64,000 bases of DNA from the NCBI RefSeq assembly GCF_005222785.1, contig NZ_STGH01000006.1, positions 1 through 64,000 of the forward strand. The letters are read 5' to 3'. Under the pieces are notes generated by a model. It worked only from the letters and a program-made list of their open reading frames with translations. It was not told the origin of the DNA and made no database searches. This DNA comes from Rhodobacter sp. SY28-1. Its GTDB lineage: Bacteria; Pseudomonadota; Alphaproteobacteria; Rhodobacterales; Rhodobacteraceae. Position 1 is the first letter of the stretch. Every line of letters starts with the position of its first letter. Shown here one piece after another: positions 45,932 through 53,362 of this stretch. The position numbers and the translations under genes were made by a program.

Positions 45932-46156
45932 TCAGAACCCGAGGATCCGCCGGAACCACGTCCGATCGTCGCGCCAGGTTGGCGCCGACGTGTCGACGGA
46001 CGGCATCAGGGCAAGGAAATCGCCGTCCGTACAGCAGTTTATGCTGCCCGCCTCAAGAAGACGGTGGCGACGATCGTCCACCGGTGGCAAGACGCCTGCC
46101 CCGGAGATAACAGCCGCCAAGTCTTGGGCTAGGAGTAAAGGATCATGAAGCGACAT
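45932..46156 (-). CDS. Small protein upstream of the regulator
   Basis: 74 residues (MSLHDPLLLAQDLAAVISG at the start, WRDDRTWFRRILGF at the end), no domain. The ATG at 46156 has a very good ribosome site, GGAGGT, seven bases upstream. It lies 58 bases before the winged-helix regulator in the same direction, suggesting a small partner, but it may be a remnant. Confidence 0.4.
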   Translation of the reverse strand: MSLHDPLLLAQDLAAVISGAGVLPPVDDRRHRLLEAGSINCCTDGDFLALMPSVDTSAPTWRDDRTWFRRILGF

Positions 46157-46299
46157 GGTACACCTCCATCTGTACGGTGTAACAAGTGTCGATCAGTGCC
46201 ACGCCGAAGTCCTGAAAAGCGGGTGAAATCTTTCCGAAACTTTCCCCGCACCTAACATAGCATCACAAATCGCAGACGGCCGCCCCGCCTTCCTTTTCG

Positions 46300-46679
46300 T
46301 CATGCGCAACTGCGGCATTCGATGATACCCATGACATTCCGGAGGCGACGATTTGACCGTCGGGATACTGGCGCTGCTTGCCCAGTCGGATCGGAAAGCT
46401 ACGTCGCGACGGACTAAGGAGGCGCTGGCGGTCGCCAAGGCAAGTGGAGTGAAGCTGGGGAACTCGAACGACGCGGAGAGCCTGCGGCGCACCAGGAAGG
46501 GCGGTGTGGCGCTGAGGCCGCCGGAGTCGGCGAACGCAGCCGCATTCGCGTCAGACTTGGCGCCGGTGATCGCGGATATCCGGGCGGGTGAGCACACCTC
46601 ATTGCGGGCGATCGCTGCCGAACTTGCAGTTCGGGGAATTCGGATGCGGCGCGGCGGGTGTGGAACAAAAGGAACTTGA
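46300..46679 (+). pseudogene. Third serine recombinase remnant, frameshifted
   Basis: Matches the C-terminal half of the 42274 recombinase (VGILALLAQSDRKATSRRTK onward, KASGVKLGNSND, then the HTH RAIAAELAVRGIRMRRGG). Upstream of 46353 the match continues in another frame: one base is lost in the codon for the Asn of PEAND. The N-terminal catalytic part and the last residues are missing. Confidence 0.75.
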
Positions 46680-46779
46680 AGTTGCACTTCCGTCGATTGG
46701 GCGCTGCGGCTTGACCTGCTCCAGCGTCGCTCAGTGGCGCAGGTCTTTCGTCGCCAATTAAAGAACTAGGGTAGGGTAT

Positions 46780-46798
46780 CGGAGACTGGTTCGCATTC
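46780..46798 (+). repeat. 19-base direct repeat, copy 1
   Basis: CGGAGACTGGTTCGCATTC occurs identically at 52123-52141. Sequences diverge on both sides. Likely the end of an insertion sequence or a recombination scar; the second copy abuts an IS3-type fragment. Confidence 0.7.
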
Positions 46799-46831
46799 GT
46801 CTGACGGCACGGGTGCACGCCAAATGCTGCG

Positions 46832-47980
46832 TTAGAACCGGGTTTCCGACGACCACGGGAAGTTCACGTACTCGTCCTTCGTGCCGATGCAAGTGTTCCC
46901 GTACATCGCAAGGTAGCTCGCCAACCGCGCCTGGTCGGCGTAGACCTTGGCTGGATCGGCCATGTCAGCCCTGTAGGCTTCCACGTTCTCGGCGGTCAGC
47001 GCGAACGGCAGGACGTCGATTGCCTTTGGAATACTCTTCCCCTCGATCCAGTCCGCCGCGTGCTGCCCCATCGCATAACCGAAGATCGCTGACGCAAGAC
47101 TGATGCTGGTCTTGTAGGGGCTGTCGGGCTGCGACAACTCGGCCACCGCCTCCCGCTCCCCATCGATCCCGCCGACAAATTGGTCAGGTCGCGCCATTCC
47201 CGTATCGCGCAGTGCGGCCAGCGCACCCAGCACCACGGTATCGGCCCCGAGGACGACGTCGATCTGCGGCTCGGCGATCAGGATGTTGGTCATCGTGTCG
47301 TAGCCGCCCTTCTCGGTCACGGTGACAGGAGAGATGTCCGCGACGATAGCGACCTCCGGCATCTCGCGGAACACATCGCGCATGGCAGCAAACCGGGGCG
47401 ACAGGAACTGCATACTGTCATGGGTCAGCAACACGACGTTGGCCCGCCCCTGCATAGTGTCGCGGATATGTGCGGCGGCGGCCTCGGCCAGCACCTTCCC
47501 GGTCAGGTATTGCGGAGCGTTCAGGATCGTCGTGGCAGGCGGTGGCACGATGGTCCCGACGTAAGTTCCCGCGCGCAGCAGCTCCTGCAGGATCGGGGCG
47601 CTCTTCATCGGATCGACCGGGGCCGTGACGAGCCCGCCGACTTGCCGCGCCTGCATCTCACGCAGATGCTCGACCATCGACTCGGCGCTGTTGTCCGCGT
47701 TCATGCTGACATAGTCGAGCTGCCGGTCGGCAGCCGCCAGCGACAGGCCGTAATCGACCCCGTTAATGAAATCGCGATCATTGTCGCGCACGAAGGCCAA
47801 GGTGCGCGACAGGCCCGTGTTGGAAGAACAGTGCGGCGCCCGCGGGTCGAATCGACCGAAGGGAACCGCGACCGTCAGGCCGTCTAGTCCGCCTTGGCCT
47901 AGACCCCGAGTCGGCACCAGTCCCAGCAGCGCAAGGCTTGCCGCCGATGCGAAAGACCCAAGCAATGCACGTCGCTTCAT
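46832..47980 (-). CDS. Periplasmic sugar-binding-type protein
   Basis: 382 residues, Peripl_BP_4 (type I periplasmic binding) fold as in ribose/rhamnose/AI-2 receptors. Leader KRRALLGSFASAASLALLGL (residues 2-21) suggests export, possibly by Tat. Family segments: DYGLSLAAADRQLDY, GGLVTAPVDP, VLGADTVVLGALAALRDTG. GGGAGGGG precedes the ATG at 47980. No ATP-binding or permease genes are nearby; instead it follows a sensor kinase gene by 25 bases, so it is more likely a sensory ligand receptor than a transport component. Confidence 0.82.
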   Translation of the reverse strand: MKRRALLGSFASAASLALLGLVPTRGLGQGGLDGLTVAVPFGRFDPRAPHCSSNTGLSRTLAFVRDNDRDFINGVDYGLSLAAADRQLDYVSMNADNSAESMVEHLREMQARQVGGLVTAPVDPMKSAPILQELLRAGTYVGTIVPPPATTILNAPQYLTGKVLAEAAAAHIRDTMQGRANVVLLTHDSMQFLSPRFAAMRDVFREMPEVAIVADISPVTVTEKGGYDTMTNILIAEPQIDVVLGADTVVLGALAALRDTGMARPDQFVGGIDGEREAVAELSQPDSPYKTSISLASAIFGYAMGQHAADWIEGKSIPKAIDVLPFALTAENVEAYRADMADPAKVYADQARLASYLAMYGNTCIGTKDEYVNFPWSSETRF

Positions 47981-48005
47981 CAGAACGATCCCCTCCCATT
48001 TCGAC

Positions 48006-49334
48006 CTATAGCGGCAGGACCATTCGCGCTTCGGTGCCCGGGTTGCGGTTTTGATATTCGACCGTCCCGCCAAGACTTGCCGCCATCGCTGAGACGAGCT
48101 TAGACCCCAGACCCGTTCCCTTTGGTACCGTCGTTGCCCCGAGGCCAACACCGTCGTCCTCGACCGAGACCTGGGCCAGACCGTCGCCCAGATGGACAAG
48201 CTTCACCCGGATTTCGCCGACACCTGCCGGATAGGCATACTTGAACGCGTTGGTGACCCATTCCGTCAAGATGATCCCCAAGCTTATCGCTTGATCCGTC
48301 GGCATCTCGATGGCCTCGATTTCTTTACGGACAGTTGCCGACAGCCCTTCGCTTCGCATCGCCCCTTCGATCTGCTCCAGAAGCTTCGGCAGAAAGTCCG
48401 GTAGGGCGACAGATTGCACGTTGCTCGATGTGTAGAGCTGCTTGTGAACGACGCTAACGGCATTGATCCGCGCCTGCGTGTCCGCGAGTATCCGTTTGGT
48501 CTCCTCGTCGCCGGACGCGCGGGCCTGCATCCCGACCATTGAAGCCACCATTGTAAGGCTGTTGGCCACCCTGTGATTGACTTCGGCCAGTAGGACTTCA
48601 GCGCGGTCGCGTGCCTGTCTCAGCTGCTGTGTCCGCTCCTCGACACGCGCCTCAAGCTCGGCATTCAGGGACTGGACCTGCTCATTTGCCGTCCGAAGTT
48701 CACGGACAAAGGACCGCTGAATGAAATAGACCCCAGCCGTCACCAGGAACACGGCGAAGACCGCAATGTAAGTGCTGATCTGAACGGTGCGAAGACTGTT
48801 CTGCTGGAGCGCAACGCCCGCTGTTAGGTCCCGCTCCGCCTTACGGACGATCGCCGAGATAAACACGCTTGCTTCGTCCATCAACGCCTTGCCGCGGTTC
48901 TGCGACACCGCCTCCAGTGCCTTATCCCGTTCCCCACGTCGGTACTGTTCGACAGTAGTCTCAAGTTCTACGATCTTCTCTTGAATCACCGTTTCCAGTT
49001 TCTGGAAGGCGTGTTCGCCGGTCGGCAGCAACCCATCGCGCTGTCGAAGCTCAGACAAGGCGCGTTGGGCTTCGTCCAGAGCGGTTGCAAACGGAGCGAG
49101 ATAGATTTCATTCCCTGTCAAGAGATAACCGCGTTGACTGGCCTCTGCCGTTTGGAGTGCGGAACGCATAGACACAGCATGGGCGCGGACCTCACGCGAG
49201 AAGTTCACCCTTTCGGACGCGTTCTGCGCAAGGCTTCCGAACACCAGGTTAAGCACAACAAGTAGAAGCAACGAGAAGCAACCAACGATGAGCAGCGTGA
49301 TCGTCGGTCCTCGGACGTTGCGCATTTTGTCCAT
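48006..49334 (-). CDS. CHASE3 sensor histidine kinase (HWE/HisKA_2 type)
   Basis: 442-residue membrane sensor. TM1 about 11-33, periplasmic CHASE3 helical domain 36-180 (ASQRGYLLTGNEIYL), TM2 about 187-206, coiled coil 212-248, HisKA_2 dimerisation domain with EVNHRVANSL (His254), and a HATPase_c domain with TNAFKYAYP (N box) and VEDDGVGLG. Kinases of this type often signal in general stress or light/ligand responses in alphaproteobacteria. No response regulator is adjacent. It is first in a two-gene unit with the binding protein, reminiscent of LuxQ with LuxP. Confidence 0.88.
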   Translation of the reverse strand: MDKMRNVRGPTITLLIVGCFSLLLLVVLNLVFGSLAQNASERVNFSREVRAHAVSMRSALQTAEASQRGYLLTGNEIYLAPFATALDEAQRALSELRQRDGLLPTGEHAFQKLETVIQEKIVELETTVEQYRRGERDKALEAVSQNRGKALMDEASVFISAIVRKAERDLTAGVALQQNSLRTVQISTYIAVFAVFLVTAGVYFIQRSFVRELRTANEQVQSLNAELEARVEERTQQLRQARDRAEVLLAEVNHRVANSLTMVASMVGMQARASGDEETKRILADTQARINAVSVVHKQLYTSSNVQSVALPDFLPKLLEQIEGAMRSEGLSATVRKEIEAIEMPTDQAISLGIILTEWVTNAFKYAYPAGVGEIRVKLVHLGDGLAQVSVEDDGVGLGATTVPKGTGLGSKLVSAMAASLGGTVEYQNRNPGTEARMVLPL

Positions 49335-49449
49335 TCGAGCTCATTTCCCCACGAGAAGATGGCAGGACGCATGACACACGTTCAAACCGGATTGTAGAAC
49401 ATTGGGCGTTCAATACAACGAGGCTTCGTGGCGATAGCTCTCGTCAGGG

Positions 49450-49577
49450 TGTTGTCAGAAGAACTTCGCTTGCGACGGTTTAGTGCACCCGGCTAGCCTT
49501 TCGGGATGACCAAACGCTCCCCATTCCGGTACTTCAAGACGAGCGCCGAGATCATTCGCCTGGCGGTGATGCTGTAA
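49450..49577 (+). pseudogene. IS6-family remnant 1
   Basis: A terminal-repeat-like GGTGTTGTCAGAAGAACTT (49450) is followed by an ATG at 49506 encoding MTKRSPFRYFKTSAEIIRLA and three more residues before a stop. That is the conserved start of IS6/IS26-type transposases. Everything after about 23 codons is lost. Confidence 0.7.
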
Positions 49578-49581
49578 ATCG

Positions 49582-49604
49582 GTGGTGTCAGAAGAACTTG
49601 GCTT
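49582..49604. repeat. IS6 terminal-repeat-like sequence
   Basis: GGTGGTGTCAGAAGAACTTG matches the start of remnant 1 (GGTGTTGTCAGAAGAACTT) with one change. It lies directly after that remnant and 37 bases from the end of the GNAT gene, so an IS6 end probably abuts the GNAT gene. Confidence 0.5.
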
Positions 49605-49640
49605 GAGTGGGCCGGTACGCATGCGAAGGTAGGCCGCGGG

Positions 49641-50060
49641 TTACAGCACCTTTTCAAACTGCACTTCTCCGTCTTCGCCAATGCCCGTCGCTTTCCAGCC
49701 GTGGCGGCGGTAGAACCGATCGGCGCGCGTGCCGGGGTCGGTGGTCAGGCGGGCGATGGCAAAGCCCTTAGCCGCCAAATCGGCACAGGCGAGCGCCAAC
49801 AGACCCGCACCTAGACCGCGGCATTGATCGGTAGGGTCGATGAAAAGCGCCCAGATCGTACCATCAAGGTCGTTGCTAGCCGAAAAACCGACGATGCCGC
49901 CTGGCTCTTCGGCGACCCATACCAGATCGCGGGCAATGAAAGCAGAGCAGTCGGCCGCGGTAACCGAAGTGGGGTCGGCCAGCCGGTTCTCCCGCACCGC
50001 GAAACGGATTTCCATTAGGCGGAGGGTGTCCGCGAGAGTGGCGCGTCTAAGGTTCGCCAT
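49641..50060 (-). CDS. GNAT acetyltransferase flanked by IS6 scars
   Basis: 139 residues, single GNAT domain: LRRATLADTLRLMEIRFAVR (4-23), ALFIDPTDQCRGLGAGLL (acetyl-CoA loop, about 71-88) and ADRFYRRHGWKATG near the end. Substrate unknown. IS6 fragments lie on both sides (to 49604 and from 50100), which suggests the gene arrived or was trapped with those elements. Confidence 0.85.
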   Translation of the reverse strand: MANLRRATLADTLRLMEIRFAVRENRLADPTSVTAADCSAFIARDLVWVAEEPGGIVGFSASNDLDGTIWALFIDPTDQCRGLGAGLLALACADLAAKGFAIARLTTDPGTRADRFYRRHGWKATGIGEDGEVQFEKVL

Positions 50061-50099
50061 GGGTGCTTTTCGGGTTGAGTGACAGGCAGAAAAGGTAAT

Positions 50100-50398
50100 C
50101 GGGTGGATCGTTGGGTGATGCCGGAGGGACTTCGCTTAAGGTAGGCCTGACAGTCAATTAGCCTACCTAAATGACCGTACGCCCCCCCTTTCGATATTTC
50201 AAAGCCAGCCAGAGATCATCCGCCTAGCTGTGATGCTCTACATTCGTTTGTCGCTTGTCGCTTTGAAACGCCGAGGACCTCTTGCTCGAACGCGGCATCG
50301 AGATCAGCCAAGAGACGGTGCGGTCCTGGTGGGACCTGTTCGGCCCGGTGTTTGCCGCCGAAATCCGCGGAAAGCTTGTCGAGGCGATCCGCCGCTAG
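50100..50398 (+). pseudogene. IS6-family remnant 2
   Basis: An ATG at 50171 starts MTVRPPFRYFKAS, then a one-base loss shifts the frame; QRSSA-stop results, but other frames continue with RLAVMLYIR, LLERGIEISQETVRSWWD and FAAEIRGKLVEAIRR, parts of an IS6 transposase N-terminal half. It ends near 50398. Confidence 0.7.
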
Positions 50399-50657
50399 AC
50401 TCCAAGCCAAAGGAAAGCTCGGCTCCAGTTGCTCTGCCGTTGCTCTCAACAGGCGCGCCCTAGGGTTATCCTTGGGGTGCAGGGCACGGAGAAGCGGGGA
50501 GACTGAGCCAAGTCGGCTTTCAGTCGCCGCGATGGTTCGGTAGACGTGTCTTCCGCCGTTGAGAAACTTCGAGCGGCGGTATTGGCACGTATCTTTGGGG
50601 CTCATCGGTGCACGAAGTTCCCTTAATCGTTGGGTTGAGCCGTCGGTTCAGTAACCC

Positions 50658-50873
50658 TTAATGGAAGTCGCTGGACCGACGAGGGCGGGACTGAGAAGTA
50701 GCATCGTGAGTCTCCTCCTTTAGCGGGCTGTCGCTCAGTAACCGGAATGCCTCCTCGGTCATTCCATACTTGAACGTGCATCGTGCCAACTCAATCTCGA
50801 GTGCAGCTGCGTATTCATACAGCTGGACGAAACGTCGCCTTTCCTTTTCGTCCACCAGATTCTTCCAATCCAT
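50658..50873 (-). CDS. Small hypothetical protein
   Basis: 71 residues starting MDWKNLVDEKERRRFVQLYE, amphipathic and highly charged, no known domain. GGAAGG lies nine bases before the ATG at 50873. A frame to 51050 exists but its extra N-terminus looks random. It lies between IS scars; may be real or a leftover. Confidence 0.35.
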   Translation of the reverse strand: MDWKNLVDEKERRRFVQLYEYAAALEIELARCTFKYGMTEEAFRLLSDSPLKEETHDATSQSRPRRSSDFH

Positions 50874-51201
50874 CTGAATGTGCCTTCCGACCCGCTGGCC
50901 GCAGTTCAGTGTGAGGGAGCGCAGACAACCTAAAGTGAACCGGTCGTTAATCTCCGCGAAAGACTGCAAACGATTCGGCGCAGCAGTAGCTGATTCCGCT
51001 TCGAGCCACTTGGGGCTGCAGCCCGGTTCCTCTCTGTGTAAGCCGCTCAAAGCCTGCGCGCGACAATGAACACGACATGAACATCTCGTTCACTCTGGAT
51101 TAAATATCTGATTCATTTTGATTTTTTTCCTTCCTTTTCGCTGTCAGGCGGGAACGAGTACACAGCTTCTTCGTTATATTTGGCAGTCCATTAGAGGACG
51201 T

Positions 51202-51278
51202 ACGACTATCTCGCTCCTTGGGGTAATAGTCGTAAGGTGCCCGGCTTTAGTTCCCCGACGGCCGGGCACCTGTTTTTT
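51202..51278 (+). terminator. Orphan double hairpin with U-tract (sRNA 3' end?)
   Basis: ACGACTAT/ATAGTCGT (51202-51209 with 51226-51233) is followed at once by AGGTGCCCGGC/GCCGGGCACCT (51235-51245 with 51261-51271) and GTTTTTT. The second is a textbook intrinsic terminator, yet no open reading frame leads to it on this strand. It may end a small RNA beginning around 51060-51150, or be the tail of a gene destroyed by insertions. Apart from these hairpins, 50874-51395 has nothing recognisable. Confidence 0.7.
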
Positions 51279-51335
51279 AATCTTCCCCAACCGCACTTTC
51301 GATATCTGGGATAGGCTGCAGCTTCGGCCATTAGC

Positions 51336-52100
51336 TCGGTGTTGTCGGAGGAGCTTTGGTTGCCGCGAGGCAAGGCGCTCAGCGAGCCTGACCACATCAC
51401 CAGTCGCTCCCGCTTCGCTACATCCAGACGAGCCCCAAGATCATCCGCCCAGCGGTGATGCTCTACATCCGCTTCCCGTGGTCACTGCGAAATGTAGGGA
51501 ATATCCGCCATGAGCGCGGCTTCGAAGTCAGCAACGAGACGGTGCGTACTGGTGGAACAGGTTCGGCCCAACGTTCGCCGCCGAGATTCGTGGGAAACGT
51601 GTCGAAGCGGTGCGTGCGTGCCGCAAATGGCAGTGGCACCTGGACGAGGTCTACGTGAAGATCAACGGCGTGAGGCACCATCTTTGGCGGGCTGTTGATC
51701 ACGAGGGCGAGGTGCTGGAAAGCTTCGTCACCAAGCGCCGCGATCGCAAAGCAGCCCTTAAATTCTTGAAGAAATCGATGAAACGGCATGGCCGACCTGA
51801 GACGATCGTGACCGATCGACTTCGGTCCCACGGCGCTGCGCCTAACGACCTGGGCCGCAGTGATGACCGCAAGATGGGGCGGTGGCTCAACAATCGGGCA
51901 GAGAATTCGCACTTTCCATTCCGACGACGGGAGCGGGCAATGTTGCGGTTCCGGCGCATGCGAACGTTGCAGAAGTTCGCCTAAGTCCATGCCTCGGTCC
52001 AAAACCACTTTCCGACGGAGCGCCGCCTCCAGAACCGCGACACGTACAAGCTGACCCGTGCCGCCGCTCTCGCCGATTGGCGCGCCTTCTCGCAGTCTGA
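51336..52100 (+). pseudogene. IS6-family transposase, frameshifted
   Basis: After a terminal-like GGTGTTGTCGGAGGAGCTTTG (51339 on, in part) the DNA encodes, in shifting frames, SYIQTSPKIIRPAVMLYIRF, then WHLDEVYVKINGVRHHLWRA, ETIVTDRL, NNRAENSHFPFRRRERAM and QNRDTYKLTRAAALADWRA. These are the DDE catalytic blocks and C-terminus of an IS6 transposase. At least two frame changes make it non-functional. A usable fragment frame spans 51610-51984. Confidence 0.85.
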
Positions 52101-52122
52101 TCGACTCGTGGGTTTGGGGTGA

Positions 52123-52141
52123 CGGAGACTGGTTCGCATTC
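52123..52141 (+). repeat. 19-base direct repeat, copy 2
   Basis: Identical to 46780-46798 (CGGAGACTGGTTCGCATTC). It lies between the IS6 transposase fragment and an IS3-type fragment. Confidence 0.7.
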
Positions 52142-52156
52142 CTGAAAGCACCTTGT

Positions 52157-52330
52157 TCTGACAAAGCCCCTCAACGCCGAGGTCTTCTATCCCCTGCGCA
52201 AAGCTCAAATCCTGATCAAGAAATGGCACCACCACTACAGTACCGTCAGGCCCACAGCGCCTTGGAGATACCGCACACCAATGCCGCAGACCCTCGTTCC
52301 GATGGACCCAAGGCCGACCATACACTAACA
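52157..52330 (+). pseudogene. IS3-family OrfB C-terminal fragment
   Basis: In one frame, VFYPLRKAQILIKKWHHHYS followed by TVRPTAPWRYRTP and a stop matches the end of IS3-type transposase OrfB (NGE-FYSL-EAQ ... HYNTVRPHSSLGYRPP). No upstream part of the gene is present. Confidence 0.75.
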
Positions 52331-52435
52331 TTCAACTCGGACCTCTCTATGGGGGCAGTCCAGCGCTATCCTTGGACGCATAGCCGTGCCAGGTCCCGAC
52401 AGTGCACGTGCCTAAGTATCGCAAGGAGTAGGAAG

Positions 52436-52996
52436 ATGAGTCGCACGCAGGTGACAGACCGCAGGACAATGGCTTTGGCTCTGATGGCGGCTCCGCTGAC
52501 GGCCGGTGTTGCCGCCCGGGCCGATGAAGCCGACGTAAAGGCCGTCGCGCTGGCCTTGGCGGAGAATGCACTGCTCCTATACCAGCTCTTTGCCCTAGAG
52601 CATCTTGCGTGCGGTTTTTGGCACATTCAGACTCAAGTGTTGCTTGACGCCGCCAGCCCGGATCCAGGCCGGGATCAGACTGCAGACCTTGACTCGCTTC
52701 GCTCCGCAGCCTCTGGGTTGCGGGACGCAAATACGGCAATTCTGAAGGAGATCAGGAGAGAAGCGGGAATGGCGCCGCTACGACGCCTACAGGTAAAGAA
52801 CGTAGTCGGAACAATCGGGCATTTCACTGACGATACCAGTGGCATAATCAACTACCTGGCGGGCGCCAAAGTCTCGGAGGCCGTCGCTCTGCATCGGGAG
52901 AGATCGGTGCCACTTTTCGAAAGTCTGCAACGTGACTTTGACGTAGCCGCCTCCTCCACAGCCGCCGACGTCAGGGCACTTGCAGCATCGATCTAA
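52436..52996 (+). CDS. Exported helical protein of unknown function
   Basis: 186 residues with a twin-arginine-like leader (DRRTMALALMAAPLTAGVAA, cleavage near ARADE) and an otherwise alpha-helical body (LALAENALLLYQLFALEHLA, REAGMAPLRRLQVKNVV). No domain recognised. AAGGAG is ten bases before the ATG at 52436. It lies between two IS3 fragments and upstream of the second TolB-like/TPR regulator; a frame beginning at 52058 runs through the IS fragment and is rejected. Confidence 0.6.
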   Translation: MSRTQVTDRRTMALALMAAPLTAGVAARADEADVKAVALALAENALLLYQLFALEHLACGFWHIQTQVLLDAASPDPGRDQTADLDSLRSAASGLRDANTAILKEIRREAGMAPLRRLQVKNVVGTIGHFTDDTSGIINYLAGAKVSEAVALHRERSVPLFESLQRDFDVAASSTAADVRALAASI

Positions 52997-53011
52997 TTGA
53001 GTCGAGTTGGC

Positions 53012-53103
53012 TGCAGCCCCTGGAAGAACGGCTACTGTGAGAGCTTCAACTCGAAACTTACGGACGGGCTGCTCAACGGGGAGGTCCTTTTTCAGTTCCG
53101 TTG
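53012..53103 (+). pseudogene. IS3-family OrfB fragment
   Basis: SPWKNGYCESFNSKLTDGLL then NGEVLFQFR-stop matches the region holding the third catalytic acid (the Glu of NGYCESFN) of an IS3 OrfB. Only about 30 codons remain. Confidence 0.75.
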
Positions 53104-53362
53104 AAGCATGGATCGGCATCGAACCTTGTCGACGCCACAAGAACACCAAGTGCCCGCACTCTTCGTTGGGTATTGCCCGCCAGCTCCAGAGGCCGGCTTC
53201 GCCATCCGGAGCCGCTGCGCCGGCCAACCAAGCCGTAACGCCAAGACCGCCATGCACCAAGAATGAAGCGGACCACTCAAGCGTGGCAGGCCAAAGATTT
53301 GGGACCGGGGCTTCCGCAGCCACGCATAGCCGCAGCAAGAAAATCACGCTAGTATCGCATGC

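Noticed and set aside
50216-50605. 129-residue minus-strand frame
   Set aside because: Most of it is antisense to an IS6 transposase fragment, and it has no ribosome site.
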